Source of the DNA: Maridesulfovibrio sp.
Lineage (GTDB): Bacteria; Desulfobacterota; Desulfovibrionia; Desulfovibrionales; Desulfovibrionaceae
Length of the DNA: 64,000 bases
Direction: 5' to 3'
Assembly (NCBI RefSeq): GCF_963676065.1
Contig: NZ_OY780933.1
Location: 3,388,122-3,452,121 of the forward strand
In this document: piece after piece, positions 47,743-55,811 of the stretch
Position numbering within the stretch: position 1 is the stretch's first letter
How the letters are laid out: each line of letters begins with the position of its first letter
Made by a program: the position numbers and the translations under genes
Notes under the pieces: model-generated
What the model was told of the DNA's origin: nothing
What the model saw: only the letters and a program-made list of their open reading frames with translations
The model's database searches: none

Positions 47743-49233
47743 CTACCGCAAGACGAAACGCTGAATCTTTCCAAGCGGAGTCATGGGCATATCCTTACGA
47801 AATAGAATTTCATTGGGGACCATGAACTCTGGCAGATGTTCAGCAGCATATTGCCTCAGTTCATCCATCAAGCTCCGATCCGCTTCGGTATTAGGACTGG
47901 TCACCACATGAGCGCGCACCATGGTAAACGCTCCCGCAGATCCTCCGGTAACAGCACATTGAGCCACAGCAGGATGTCCAAGCAATACATTTTCCACCCT
48001 GATAGGCGAAACCCACTGGCCACCGGCTTTGAACATGTCATCCTTGCGGCCCAGCACGCTAACCACCCCATTTTCCATCCGGGCCAGATCGCCAGTAAGC
48101 ATCCACCCGTCTGCAGAGAACAGGGCAGCAGTTTTACCCGGCATATTCAGGTAGCCTTTAGTCATGGTCGGTCCTTTCAGAGCCAGTTCACCTTCGATTC
48201 CGTCCTGGACGGGCATATGGCCGTCATCAAGGACCGCAACCTCAAACGGAGGAATAGGCCTCCCGATTGTGCCGGGGGTAAAATCAGGTGATTTGGTGCG
48301 AATATTTACGGTCATGGATTCGCTGGAGCCGTAGCCCTGCCGAATATCAATGCCCATCTGTTCCTTCCACGCGTTCTGAATAGCTTCCGGCAGTCCCTCC
48401 CCAGAAGACATGCACAGGCGGAGACCGGCAAAGAGCGTCGTGTCTGTAACGCTCATGAGCAGCATGGCGTAAAATGTAGGTGAGGAAGTGAAAACAGTAA
48501 CCCCATGGTCTGCAAAGGCATTAAGGATGGACAACGTATCCGGTTTACCACCGAAAAGAACGGTTGCGCCGCCGCTCCAGAGCGGAACGCACAGAGAAGA
48601 ATAAAGTCCGTATGCATGGAACAGCTTTGCTGTACTAAGGACGACGTTGCCTGATTCCAACTCAAGATCATCATAAGCGGATTCAGCAACAATACGAAAA
48701 TCGGAATGGGTATGAGGGATACCCTTAGGGTGCCCTGTACTCCCCGAGGAATAGAGAATCACAGCCTCTCCCCCGCCGAAGGCAGGATGAGGTATGAAAT
48801 CATCCGACTCATTTTCCAGAAATCGGGCAAGGCCGTCATCGTCCAACGCAATATTCCGACATTCGACGGAAGATGCCGCGTCCAGAGCGGGATGACCTTC
48901 GTTGGCAACTACCAGCTTCGCTCCACAATCTTCCAGAAAGGCCTCATAATCAGATAACATTACGCGATTATTAACAAATGATGCGCTCACTCCTGCCAAA
49001 AGTCCCCCGAGAAAAACTGTCATGGAGGTCATACTGTCCGGCATGGCAATAAGGATACGCTCCCCATGCAGGCCCCCCTGATTTCGTATCGCTGAAGCCA
49101 TTCGCCTGACCATCGCACCCAGTTCGGCATATGTTGCTGTGCGCTCACCGCAGATCAGTGCAGTCCTATCCGCCCAACGAGTACCACGATGCAACAAATC
49201 CGCCGCAAAATTATATTCGGATTGTTTACTCAT
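47743..49233 (-). CDS. AMP-dependent acid ligase, benzoate-CoA-ligase-like
   Basis: A 496-residue adenylating enzyme. I use the ATG at 49233, preceded by GGAGG at eight bases, rather than the longer frame. The P-loop-like motif VILYSSGSTGHPKGIPHTHS is intact, as are GYGSSESM, GWMLTGDLAR and the catalytic Lys near the end in MTPLGKIQRFVLR. The N-terminus (EYNFAADLLHRG) and overall pattern resemble benzoate-CoA ligases, so an aromatic or short acid is a plausible substrate. Next to an ACP, it may load the acid onto the carrier rather than CoA. First gene of the ligase-ACP-GNAT operon. Confidence 0.88.
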   Translation of the reverse strand: MSKQSEYNFAADLLHRGTRWADRTALICGERTATYAELGAMVRRMASAIRNQGGLHGERILIAMPDSMTSMTVFLGGLLAGVSASFVNNRVMLSDYEAFLEDCGAKLVVANEGHPALDAASSVECRNIALDDDGLARFLENESDDFIPHPAFGGGEAVILYSSGSTGHPKGIPHTHSDFRIVAESAYDDLELESGNVVLSTAKLFHAYGLYSSLCVPLWSGGATVLFGGKPDTLSILNAFADHGVTVFTSSPTFYAMLLMSVTDTTLFAGLRLCMSSGEGLPEAIQNAWKEQMGIDIRQGYGSSESMTVNIRTKSPDFTPGTIGRPIPPFEVAVLDDGHMPVQDGIEGELALKGPTMTKGYLNMPGKTAALFSADGWMLTGDLARMENGVVSVLGRKDDMFKAGGQWVSPIRVENVLLGHPAVAQCAVTGGSAGAFTMVRAHVVTSPNTEADRSLMDELRQYAAEHLPEFMVPNEILFRKDMPMTPLGKIQRFVLR

Positions 49234-49598
49234 CGAATTATCCTCCATGTTGCTGATCATTCAGCAGGTCAACACCTGCAGCTGATACTCGGAACTGATC
49301 CGAATAACGTAGGAAGATATAAGCCTAAATGGACTAATCTCTCAACCTATAACTGATACACCGCCCCCCGCCGCCCACCATTTTCCGAGATGCACAGGGA
49401 AACGGATCTACATCCGGCCCCTTTTACATATCTCTGTTCTCGTCCATAATTTTCCTTTTACCTAACTTGAGCGATCCACCAGCCTAAATTGCATTATCTC
49501 TAGCGTATCAATCTGTTTTTGTTTATAATTTTATCCAGCAATTGACCAAAATAATTTCACCAATTTGGTGGAGGGCTACAAGACGGCTACCTTGCTGA
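49234..49598. other. Intergenic region, left end of accessory segment
   Basis: Upstream region of the ligase operon followed by sequence of no clear coding potential. A GGTGGAGGG-rich stretch at ~49568 leads into the broken Rhs frame. No repeat or terminator is certain. Confidence 0.4.
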
Positions 49599-50627
49599 AA
49601 AAACGATCCCAGCGGCACTACCCGCTATGCTTATCTGGAATCCGGTCAGCTTTGTGAAATACTGCTGCCCGATGGCAAAACCATTGAATACCGTTTCGAT
49701 GAAGACGGTTTCCGCTCAGAGAAATATATCAACGGCAAGCTGGTCCAGCGTTATCATTGGAAAGATTTGGTTACCCTTTCAGCTATGGAAGACGGCAGCG
49801 GAACCACTGTGTCCAAGTACAACAAAGCAGGAAAAGCGGTCGGCATGATCCACCGTAAACAGACCTACCTGCTCGGCACCGATCAATTGGGTAGCGTCTT
49901 TGCAGTTGCGGATTTGTCGGGAAACAGCATACAGGAAGTCCTATACGATTCTTTCGGTAGAAAGATAATGAACAGCAACCCTGAATTCAACATCCCGCTT
50001 GGATTTGCTGGCGGTCTTTATGATGAAGATACAGGCTTGATCCATTTCGGCTTCAGGGAATACGATCCGGTCATTGGTCGTTTCATTTCACCTGATCCGC
50101 TGGGATATGCCGGTGGCGATGTGGATGTATATGCTTATTGTCAGGATGAACCGGTGAATGGAACTGATCCGCTGAGGTTGTTTCGATTCGGTAAGAGACG
50201 ACTTGGAGCACTGAAATTTCTCGACACCAAATAAGCCCAAAAAGTCAAAGAAGTCATCCAAAAAACACCCCCTGGTAAACTGGGATCAGCTCTGGCCGAA
50301 GCAGTTGGTGATGATGTAGAAGAAGCCATGGATGAAGAGAATGTCGAACCTAAGCATGAGCATGGCTTCTATGAAGATGGCAGCGGTGACAACGTTGGAT
50401 TCTTCAAAAAAGGCAAAAAGCGTAAAGAAAATAAAGATGAATACGAACTCGAAGAAAAACAATATGACGACAAACGCATGGATAGGGCTGAAAAAAGCGT
50501 AAAAGAGGGAGAATACTCACTTTTGGGCAATCCTATCACAGGGAAGAAAAAGAACAATTGTCAGGACTATGCAGACAAACTTCGCAAACGATATGAAGAA
50601 TTGGAACGCGGAGATCGAATGAGATAA
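49599..50627 (+). pseudogene. Rhs core remnant with toxin-like C-terminal tip
   Basis: Rhs/YD-repeat coding starts abruptly at ~49599 (RYAYLESGQLCEILLPDGK) with no start codon and a stop just upstream in frame. The conserved core end is complete: YLLGTDQLGSVFAVADLSG, then LIHFGFREYDPVIGRFISPD and VDVYAYCQDEPVNGTDPL. An in-frame TAA at 50232-50234 interrupts the variable tip, which resumes in the same frame to 50627. That tip is Lys/Glu-rich and ends with NPITGKKKNNCQDYADKLRK, a pattern seen in papain/NlpC-like toxin tips. Rhs tips are polymorphic toxins; this one is a displaced, 5'-truncated cassette. Confidence 0.8.
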
Positions 50628-50675
50628 AATGAATGGTTCAGGAGGGGCATCGCCCCTCCGAATCCAGAGTTAATA

Positions 50676-51200
50676 ATGAGAAAATTCATATTTCTAGGCA
50701 TAATAATCTGCCTACTGGCAATCTACAATAGCAACATCTTTCAATCCTTTATTTTTCCAGAGAAATTCTATGCGCCCATCATCGAAAAAAAATTTGATGT
50801 GACCAAGAATGGGACTACAATTGTTCTTCCGGTGAAGCACAAGTACATTGAACCCCATTGTTTATATATATCTGTCCCAGATCCTGATGCTTTTACCCAA
50901 TTAATAATTCGAAACAACACACTTGATTTCAATTTCAGTAAAGAAACAGGAACCTTAAAATACAAATTTATTTCTGATGGCGTTACTCTAGATGAAGGAA
51001 TTACCATTCAGCCACAAAGAAAATATTTGCTAGAATCAACTACTAGCTCATCCATTTCTATTCTTCAATTTAACCTTCCATACAAAAACAGTAGTGACAA
51101 CCTTGAACTACATCTTCAAGTAATAGAACCGATGACCTTTTTGTCTAAGTATTCTGGAGAAATAACATGCAATATTCGACCAGAAACCGACTACAAGTAA
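50676..51200 (+). CDS. Membrane-anchored protein, candidate Rhs immunity protein
   Basis: A 174-residue protein with one N-terminal membrane helix (residues 4-22) followed by a beta-rich extracytoplasmic domain. I do not recognise the family. It starts 49 bases after the Rhs tip, is much lower in GC than the Rhs core, and is in the same orientation, which is where cognate immunity genes sit. A toxin acting in the periplasm would fit a membrane-anchored antidote. This assignment rests on position only. Confidence 0.5.
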   Translation: MRKFIFLGIIICLLAIYNSNIFQSFIFPEKFYAPIIEKKFDVTKNGTTIVLPVKHKYIEPHCLYISVPDPDAFTQLIIRNNTLDFNFSKETGTLKYKFISDGVTLDEGITIQPQRKYLLESTTSSSISILQFNLPYKNSSDNLELHLQVIEPMTFLSKYSGEITCNIRPETDYK

Positions 51201-51206
51201 AAAACT

Positions 51207-51331
51207 ATGCAAGACATCTTCGACATCACAGAAAAAGAAATCCAAGAATTATCCGACTCCGACCTTCGCACACTCATTGGCCTTCTGTGCGAGGCTGAGC
51301 TTGAGCGTAACGACCGACCAGTAACGCTCTG
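51207..51331 (+). pseudogene. N-terminal fragment of a nuclease/NTPase-type gene
   Basis: An ATG six bases after the preceding gene opens about 40 coding-like codons (DITEKEIQELSDSDLRTLIG, LLCEAELERNDRPV). From memory this resembles the N-terminus of large restriction/STAND-type defence proteins (LSDxDLRxLIxxLCxAE). The frame runs at 51325 into the antisense DUF6573 fragment, so the gene is cut off. The family link is tentative. Confidence 0.35.
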
Positions 51332-51523
51332 CCCTTCGCCTTCAAGTCCTTTCGGTGGAGTGATGTATCGTTCATACAGGTTTAAAGAAACAGCCACTGG
51401 AACCTTGAATCCGGTTTCTTTCGCCTGCCCGGTCACATCGATCAGGTTTCCGTCTTCGATTGCCTGCTTACGGGTATAGGAATAAATCATCCGAAACAGT
51501 GGATCGCAGTTAATTACCATCAA
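51326..51523 (-). pseudogene. DUF6573-like gene, N-terminal half (copy 3)
   Basis: Minus-strand ATG at 51523 behind GGAGATTCTTG. The first ~64 codons ([48 protein letters not shown]) are intact and then run into unrelated antisense sequence at the GCTCT junction. The C-terminal half is missing. It is the longest of the four copies in the window. Confidence 0.65.
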
Positions 51524-51636
51524 GAATCTCCTTCAATTTCATATTGTTAAATAATCATGAAAATTGAAGGTTATCCTGATTGGTTTGATTTGGTCACTGG
51601 GGTCTTGTGATTTTTTGGGGTGATTCTGTGGATCAG
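51402..51636. repeat. Direct repeat D1 flanking a binding-fold gene
   Basis: About 235 bases from ACCTTGAATCCGGTTT to GATTCTGTGGATCAG, matching 52595-52828 with few differences. It contains the 5' part and upstream region of the DUF6573-like gene. Confidence 0.9.
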
Positions 51637-51744
51637 ATGCGAAGATAATTTTATTTACTATTGGGTACAGAAATAGATTTACAAAAAAAACAACAATATG
51701 CTACGGAGAAGATAAGAAAAAAATTTAACTGGACGAATATCAAC

Positions 51745-52593
51745 ATGGTTAAAAAGATTATTTTAGCACTAATCACATGCATAGTTTTGCCGACTCATCT
51801 ATATGCAGATGATGTTCTAAAATCCTTTATTCCTGAATCGCAATATGACCCAAGATCACTATATGACATTGAACTGTACTATAAAGTAATGGAAGCAACT
51901 AAAGACGAATTTGGACCATTTAAAATCGACCTCATTCAACGAGAAGCATCTCAGAACCGAGACTTACGTGAAGTAGCATCTGGTAAAGCGGTAAACGTTG
52001 ACATTGTAGCTGCACGTACAGAATGGGAAAAAGAAACAATCCCTATAAGAATACCCATTTTAAAAGGACTGTTAGGAATCAGGCTATTTTTGATAAAACA
52101 AAACAAGCTGGACTTATTCTCTAATACCGACAGCCTAGCTGAGTTAAAAAAACTACGACTTGGTTCTGGAAAAACATGGAGTATTACCCAAGCACTGCAA
52201 AGACAGGGATTTAATATTGTATCTGGGAATAACTATGATGGATTATTCAAAATGCTGGTCATAAATCGATTCGATTACTTCCCAAGAGGACTTAATGAAA
52301 TATATAAAGAGTTGGAATTAAGAAAAACTGAATATCCTGAGATAACGATTGAACCAACTATTGCGTTAAAAATTCCTTTACCTACATTCTTCTTTGTTTC
52401 ACCCCAAAATCCACGTTTAGCAAAACGCATTGAATGTGGCTTAAAAAAAATCATGCAGAATGGTGTATTTGATGAACTATTCCAGAAACATTTTGGAAAC
52501 CTGTACCAAAGAGCACAACTCAATAAGAGAAAAATTTTTATGCTGGATAACCCTTGCTTATCACAACAGACTCTTAAAGCTTTGAAACAATAA
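51745..52593 (+). CDS. Periplasmic binding-fold protein, paralogue of 6296-7189
   Basis: A 282-residue secreted protein. I start at the ATG 51745, which opens a signal peptide (VKKIILALITCIVLPTHLYA); the longer frame begins at TTG without a signal. The fold is that of a type II solute-binding protein. Family resemblance to 6296-7189: NRFDYFPRGLNEI against KRVDLYPRGLFEI, PTFFFVSPQNPRLA against ASFFYVRKNNHKL, and the same C-terminal helix. No transporter genes are adjacent. The gene sits between ~235-bp direct repeats with nothing else, is AT-rich, and looks recently acquired. Confidence 0.7.
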   Translation: MVKKIILALITCIVLPTHLYADDVLKSFIPESQYDPRSLYDIELYYKVMEATKDEFGPFKIDLIQREASQNRDLREVASGKAVNVDIVAARTEWEKETIPIRIPILKGLLGIRLFLIKQNKLDLFSNTDSLAELKKLRLGSGKTWSITQALQRQGFNIVSGNNYDGLFKMLVINRFDYFPRGLNEIYKELELRKTEYPEITIEPTIALKIPLPTFFFVSPQNPRLAKRIECGLKKIMQNGVFDELFQKHFGNLYQRAQLNKRKIFMLDNPCLSQQTLKALKQ

Positions 52594-52594
52594 C

Positions 52595-52828
52595 ACCTTG
52601 AATCCGGTTTCCTGCGCCTGCCCGGTCACATCGATCAGGTTTCCGTCTTCGATTGCCTGCTTACGGGTATAGGAATAAATCATCCGAAACAGTGGATCGC
52701 AGTTAATTACCACCAAGAATCTCCTTCAATTTCATATTGTTAAATAATCATGAAAATTGAAGGTTATCCTGATTGGTTTGATATGGTCACTGGGGGGATT
52801 TGATTTTTTTGGTGATTCTGTGGATCAG
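52595..52828. repeat. Direct repeat D2 flanking a binding-fold gene
   Basis: Second copy of D1, same orientation, starting just after the stop of the binding-fold gene. Its DUF6573-like frame (minus strand, from 52714) has GTG instead of ATG and only ~35 codons before the repeat ends. The remaining bases to 52908 hold nothing recognisable. Confidence 0.9.
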
Positions 52829-52908
52829 TGTTGGGGTGTGGAGTTGTAGTGGATTCTTCGGTTGACCGAAGACGGTGACGTGTTCTAAAGGCTAATTCAT
52901 ATTTTAGA

Positions 52909-55359
52909 TTACGGGATTACTTTTTCAACAAACCAGACGGGTTTATCAAAAAGCTGTGGATGAGTCTTTTTGATAACTTGTTCTAACTGTATTGGCAGAG
53001 TTGTCTGATATAGAGTTGCAGCACCGGTAAAATCAGTGTTTTTTATTATTGCATTACTAAAATCAGAACCAATTAATGTCGCATTAGTAAAATCTGAACT
53101 TATAATTTTTGAGTTATCGAATGAACAGTTACTCAAATGAGCATTACTAAAATTCACCTTATTTAGATATGCATTTTCAAAAACCGCATGTTCAAGATTA
53201 GAATTCATCATTTTTACAAAAACTAAACTTGCTCCACTAAGATCAATATCTTCTAAATTAGCTTCTGAAAATATAGCAAAATTTAAATTTTCATTTTTCA
53301 ACACGGAATTCATTAAATTAGCTTTGCGAAAACATACACCGACTAAACTACTATTCTTAAACATACTTTTGTCCAAATTGGCATTCTCTAAATTAGCCCC
53401 TTGCATATTTGAGTTATAAATAGTCACGCCTTCTAAATTTGAATTAACAAAATATGACCTTAAATCAGTAGCATTAAATACCACTTCTCGAAAATCTGCG
53501 TCCTCAAAATTAACATTATAAAAACTGGAATTACAAAAACTTGAACCAGACAAACTTGAATTAGTAAAAGTAGAATTATTTGCGTTAACAAATAAAAATG
53601 TAGCAGCATTCATATCTGCGTAATCAAAATATGAGCTTCGGAGTGTAGCTTTTTTGAATTTTGATTTAGTACAATTAGATTTAAAGAAAATAGCATGATC
53701 TAAATTTACACTTTCAAAACAAGAGTTCGATATATCAGAGCTACTGAAGTTAGTATATTTAAACTCTCCACCGCTAATAAAATTGTCAGTAAAAACAGAC
53801 GACCAGATATAACAATTACTAAAATTAGAATCAGCAACTCTACTCGCATCAAAAACTACATCGTAAAATAAATTTTCACCAAAAATAGCATCTTGAACCT
53901 TAATACCACTTAAATTAACTGAGTTATAATGAGATTTATAGACTTTTGTTCCATTAAATAATGATCCTTCAAGATTTGAATTAACAAAAGTAGAATTAAA
54001 AACCGATGTTTTTTTAAAACCAGCATTAGTCAAAGAACAGTTCTGTACTCCCACATTCAACCAATTCGCTCCACTTAAATTAACATTAGCAATATCAGAA
54101 TCCTGAAAAACGAATCTATTTAACTGCTGACCATTAAACGAACAATCCGTAACACTAGAGCTATGAATTGTTGAATTAAAGAACCTACTGTAATCTAGGC
54201 TTACCCTATTCATATCACATCCATAAAAACTGGTGTTATTAGCAACTAATCTATTTAGAGAAGCACCATTTAAATCAGAGTTAAAAATAGCAGAAAAACC
54301 CCAAGTAGAATTACTTAGACTAGCATTATGAAATCGACACTGAAGAAGAAGGGTCTTGTTGAAATAAGATTCATCCATTTTAGCACAGTCGAACGTTGCA
54401 TTAACAGCTTGAGAATTATTAAAATCAACTCCGACCATACTAGCGCCATCAAAAATTGTATTATGCAACGAAGCTCTTCTCAAGCTAGTTCTTTTTAAGG
54501 GCCTTAAATTGAAATTTGACGGGTCAAATTCAATGGCAACATTCCTTCTCCAATCTTGCGCAGCTTTGTGTATTTCTTCTATCTCTGAATATAAGTCATT
54601 TTTTGCCTTACACCACATAAGAGAAGCATTATTAAAAGTAGCCCCATTTAAATTTGCAGATGTCAAATCGGCACCATCAAGAGTAGATTTGTTAAAATTC
54701 GCTCCATTTAACTTAGCTTTTACTAAACTTGCTTCTCGTAAATTTGTTGAGTTTACACTTGCATCTGTAAGATTAGCTTCATTCAAATTAGATAATGATA
54801 AAACACTATTATTTAAATTGCTTTTAATAAGGCTAGTGCCATTCAAATTTGCGCCATATAAATTAAGACTGTGTAAATCTATTTGGCTTAACCGCGCATC
54901 ATGTAATTCTTTTTTGTATGCTTCAATTGATTGCTTAACGACCTCACGAACAGCATCGGGCTCTTCATTCATGCTGAAAGAAGCAATTGTTTTCCAAAAA
55001 AAAAGCAAATCTGGCTGAAGAGGTACTCGCTTCTGTTGTAAATAAAAAATACCAGAACAAGCCTCGTTTTTATTATCTGTTGCCATCCTTGATTGAAATG
55101 CCAATAGCTGAGTCTCCAGAGAATCAATTGCTTGCCCATAACGAGTTGTCGCTATACCAAACAGCACAATGTAAATACTCACAAGCCATGGCATGAAACT
55201 ACTTGGCTTGGTGTAGTTTATATCGTCCTCTTCTCCTTTAGTTCGTGGGAATAATTTTTCACAAACAAGACGAGCCCCAGAATAATTATAAAACTTGGGA
55301 TATTTCCTACAAAGAAGAACAAAGAGGACAGTGTAAACAATGATAATCGCGACTTGCAC
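52909..55359 (-). CDS. Giant pentapeptide-repeat membrane protein
   Basis: An 816-residue protein. Two membrane helices lie at ~1-18 and ~53-73, then a linker with a paired helical region to ~155. From ~160 to ~800 it is an almost unbroken run of five-residue repeats of the A(N/D)LXX type (LYGANLNGTSLIKSNLNNS, SGASLVFVKMMNSNLEHA), with many N/S/F variants. These fold as a right-handed quadrilateral beta helix. The length would give a very long rod, probably facing the cytoplasm or periplasm from a membrane anchor. Function unknown. AT-rich composition suggests transfer. It is on its own between the direct repeats and the tRNA fragment. Confidence 0.85.
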   Translation of the reverse strand: MQVAIIIVYTVLFVLLCRKYPKFYNYSGARLVCEKLFPRTKGEEDDINYTKPSSFMPWLVSIYIVLFGIATTRYGQAIDSLETQLLAFQSRMATDNKNEACSGIFYLQQKRVPLQPDLLFFWKTIASFSMNEEPDAVREVVKQSIEAYKKELHDARLSQIDLHSLNLYGANLNGTSLIKSNLNNSVLSLSNLNEANLTDASVNSTNLREASLVKAKLNGANFNKSTLDGADLTSANLNGATFNNASLMWCKAKNDLYSEIEEIHKAAQDWRRNVAIEFDPSNFNLRPLKRTSLRRASLHNTIFDGASMVGVDFNNSQAVNATFDCAKMDESYFNKTLLLQCRFHNASLSNSTWGFSAIFNSDLNGASLNRLVANNTSFYGCDMNRVSLDYSRFFNSTIHSSSVTDCSFNGQQLNRFVFQDSDIANVNLSGANWLNVGVQNCSLTNAGFKKTSVFNSTFVNSNLEGSLFNGTKVYKSHYNSVNLSGIKVQDAIFGENLFYDVVFDASRVADSNFSNCYIWSSVFTDNFISGGEFKYTNFSSSDISNSCFESVNLDHAIFFKSNCTKSKFKKATLRSSYFDYADMNAATFLFVNANNSTFTNSSLSGSSFCNSSFYNVNFEDADFREVVFNATDLRSYFVNSNLEGVTIYNSNMQGANLENANLDKSMFKNSSLVGVCFRKANLMNSVLKNENLNFAIFSEANLEDIDLSGASLVFVKMMNSNLEHAVFENAYLNKVNFSNAHLSNCSFDNSKIISSDFTNATLIGSDFSNAIIKNTDFTGAATLYQTTLPIQLEQVIKKTHPQLFDKPVWFVEKVIP

Positions 55360-55519
55360 TTAACTACCTCATCAGAAAAACAAAACACTCTGACTTACAC
55401 AAACTTTATATTTAGCTCATAACGACACCATTAGCTACACTTACTATCTTTGGTCAATACACATGTTTGACAAAACACACAGTTAATTATAACAACAATC
55501 AAAACGCCACTCACCCAAC

Positions 55520-55579
55520 CCCGGTTGGCACCACAGGTTGGCAGCACTCCAAAAAAACGCAAATAAACACAGAAAAGGG
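55520..55579. repeat. Third copy of the GGTTGGCA repeat block (R3)
   Basis: About 60 bases matching the outer ends of R1 and R2: two GGTTGGCA units, then GCAGCAC, an A-run, CGCAAATAAAC and AAAAGGG. Here it lies 50 bases from the tRNA fragment. Another ACAGGTTGGCA occurs on the other side at ~55758. These may be recombinase arm-type sites. Confidence 0.7.
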
Positions 55580-55631
55580 TTAACCCAAACAATGAGCTAA
55601 CCATTTAATATTGTACTACTTTTGTACTAGA

Positions 55632-55680
55632 TGGTGACCCCGGCAGGAATCGAACCTGCGGCACCAGGATTAGGAATCCT
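55632..55680 (-). tRNA. 3' half of tRNA-Arg(CCU), attachment-site remnant
   Basis: Reading the minus strand from 55680: AGGATTCCTAATCCT (anticodon arm, anticodon CCT), GTGCC variable loop, T-arm GCAGG-TTCGATT-CCTGC, acceptor strand CGGGGTC, discriminator A and CCA. Pairing in the anticodon arm breaks at position 27 and there is no D-arm or 5' acceptor strand upstream, so this is only the 3' 49 nucleotides. That is the footprint left by a tyrosine-recombinase element integrated in a tRNA gene. Confidence 0.8.
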
Positions 55681-55811
55681 TTCTGTTGGTCGTAACTCAC
55701 TGAATTAATTGAACTTATTTTTAATATAATTATAAGTAAGCACTCACATTTGTTGACACAGGTTGGCATATGGTTGACATGAATGTACTTTTTTGAATTA
55801 TTAAATCATTG
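55681..55811. other. Spacer next to attachment remnant
   Basis: AT-rich sequence with TTGTTGACACAGGTTGGCAT and a GGTTGAC repeat at ~55750-55780. No gene seen. Confidence 0.4.
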
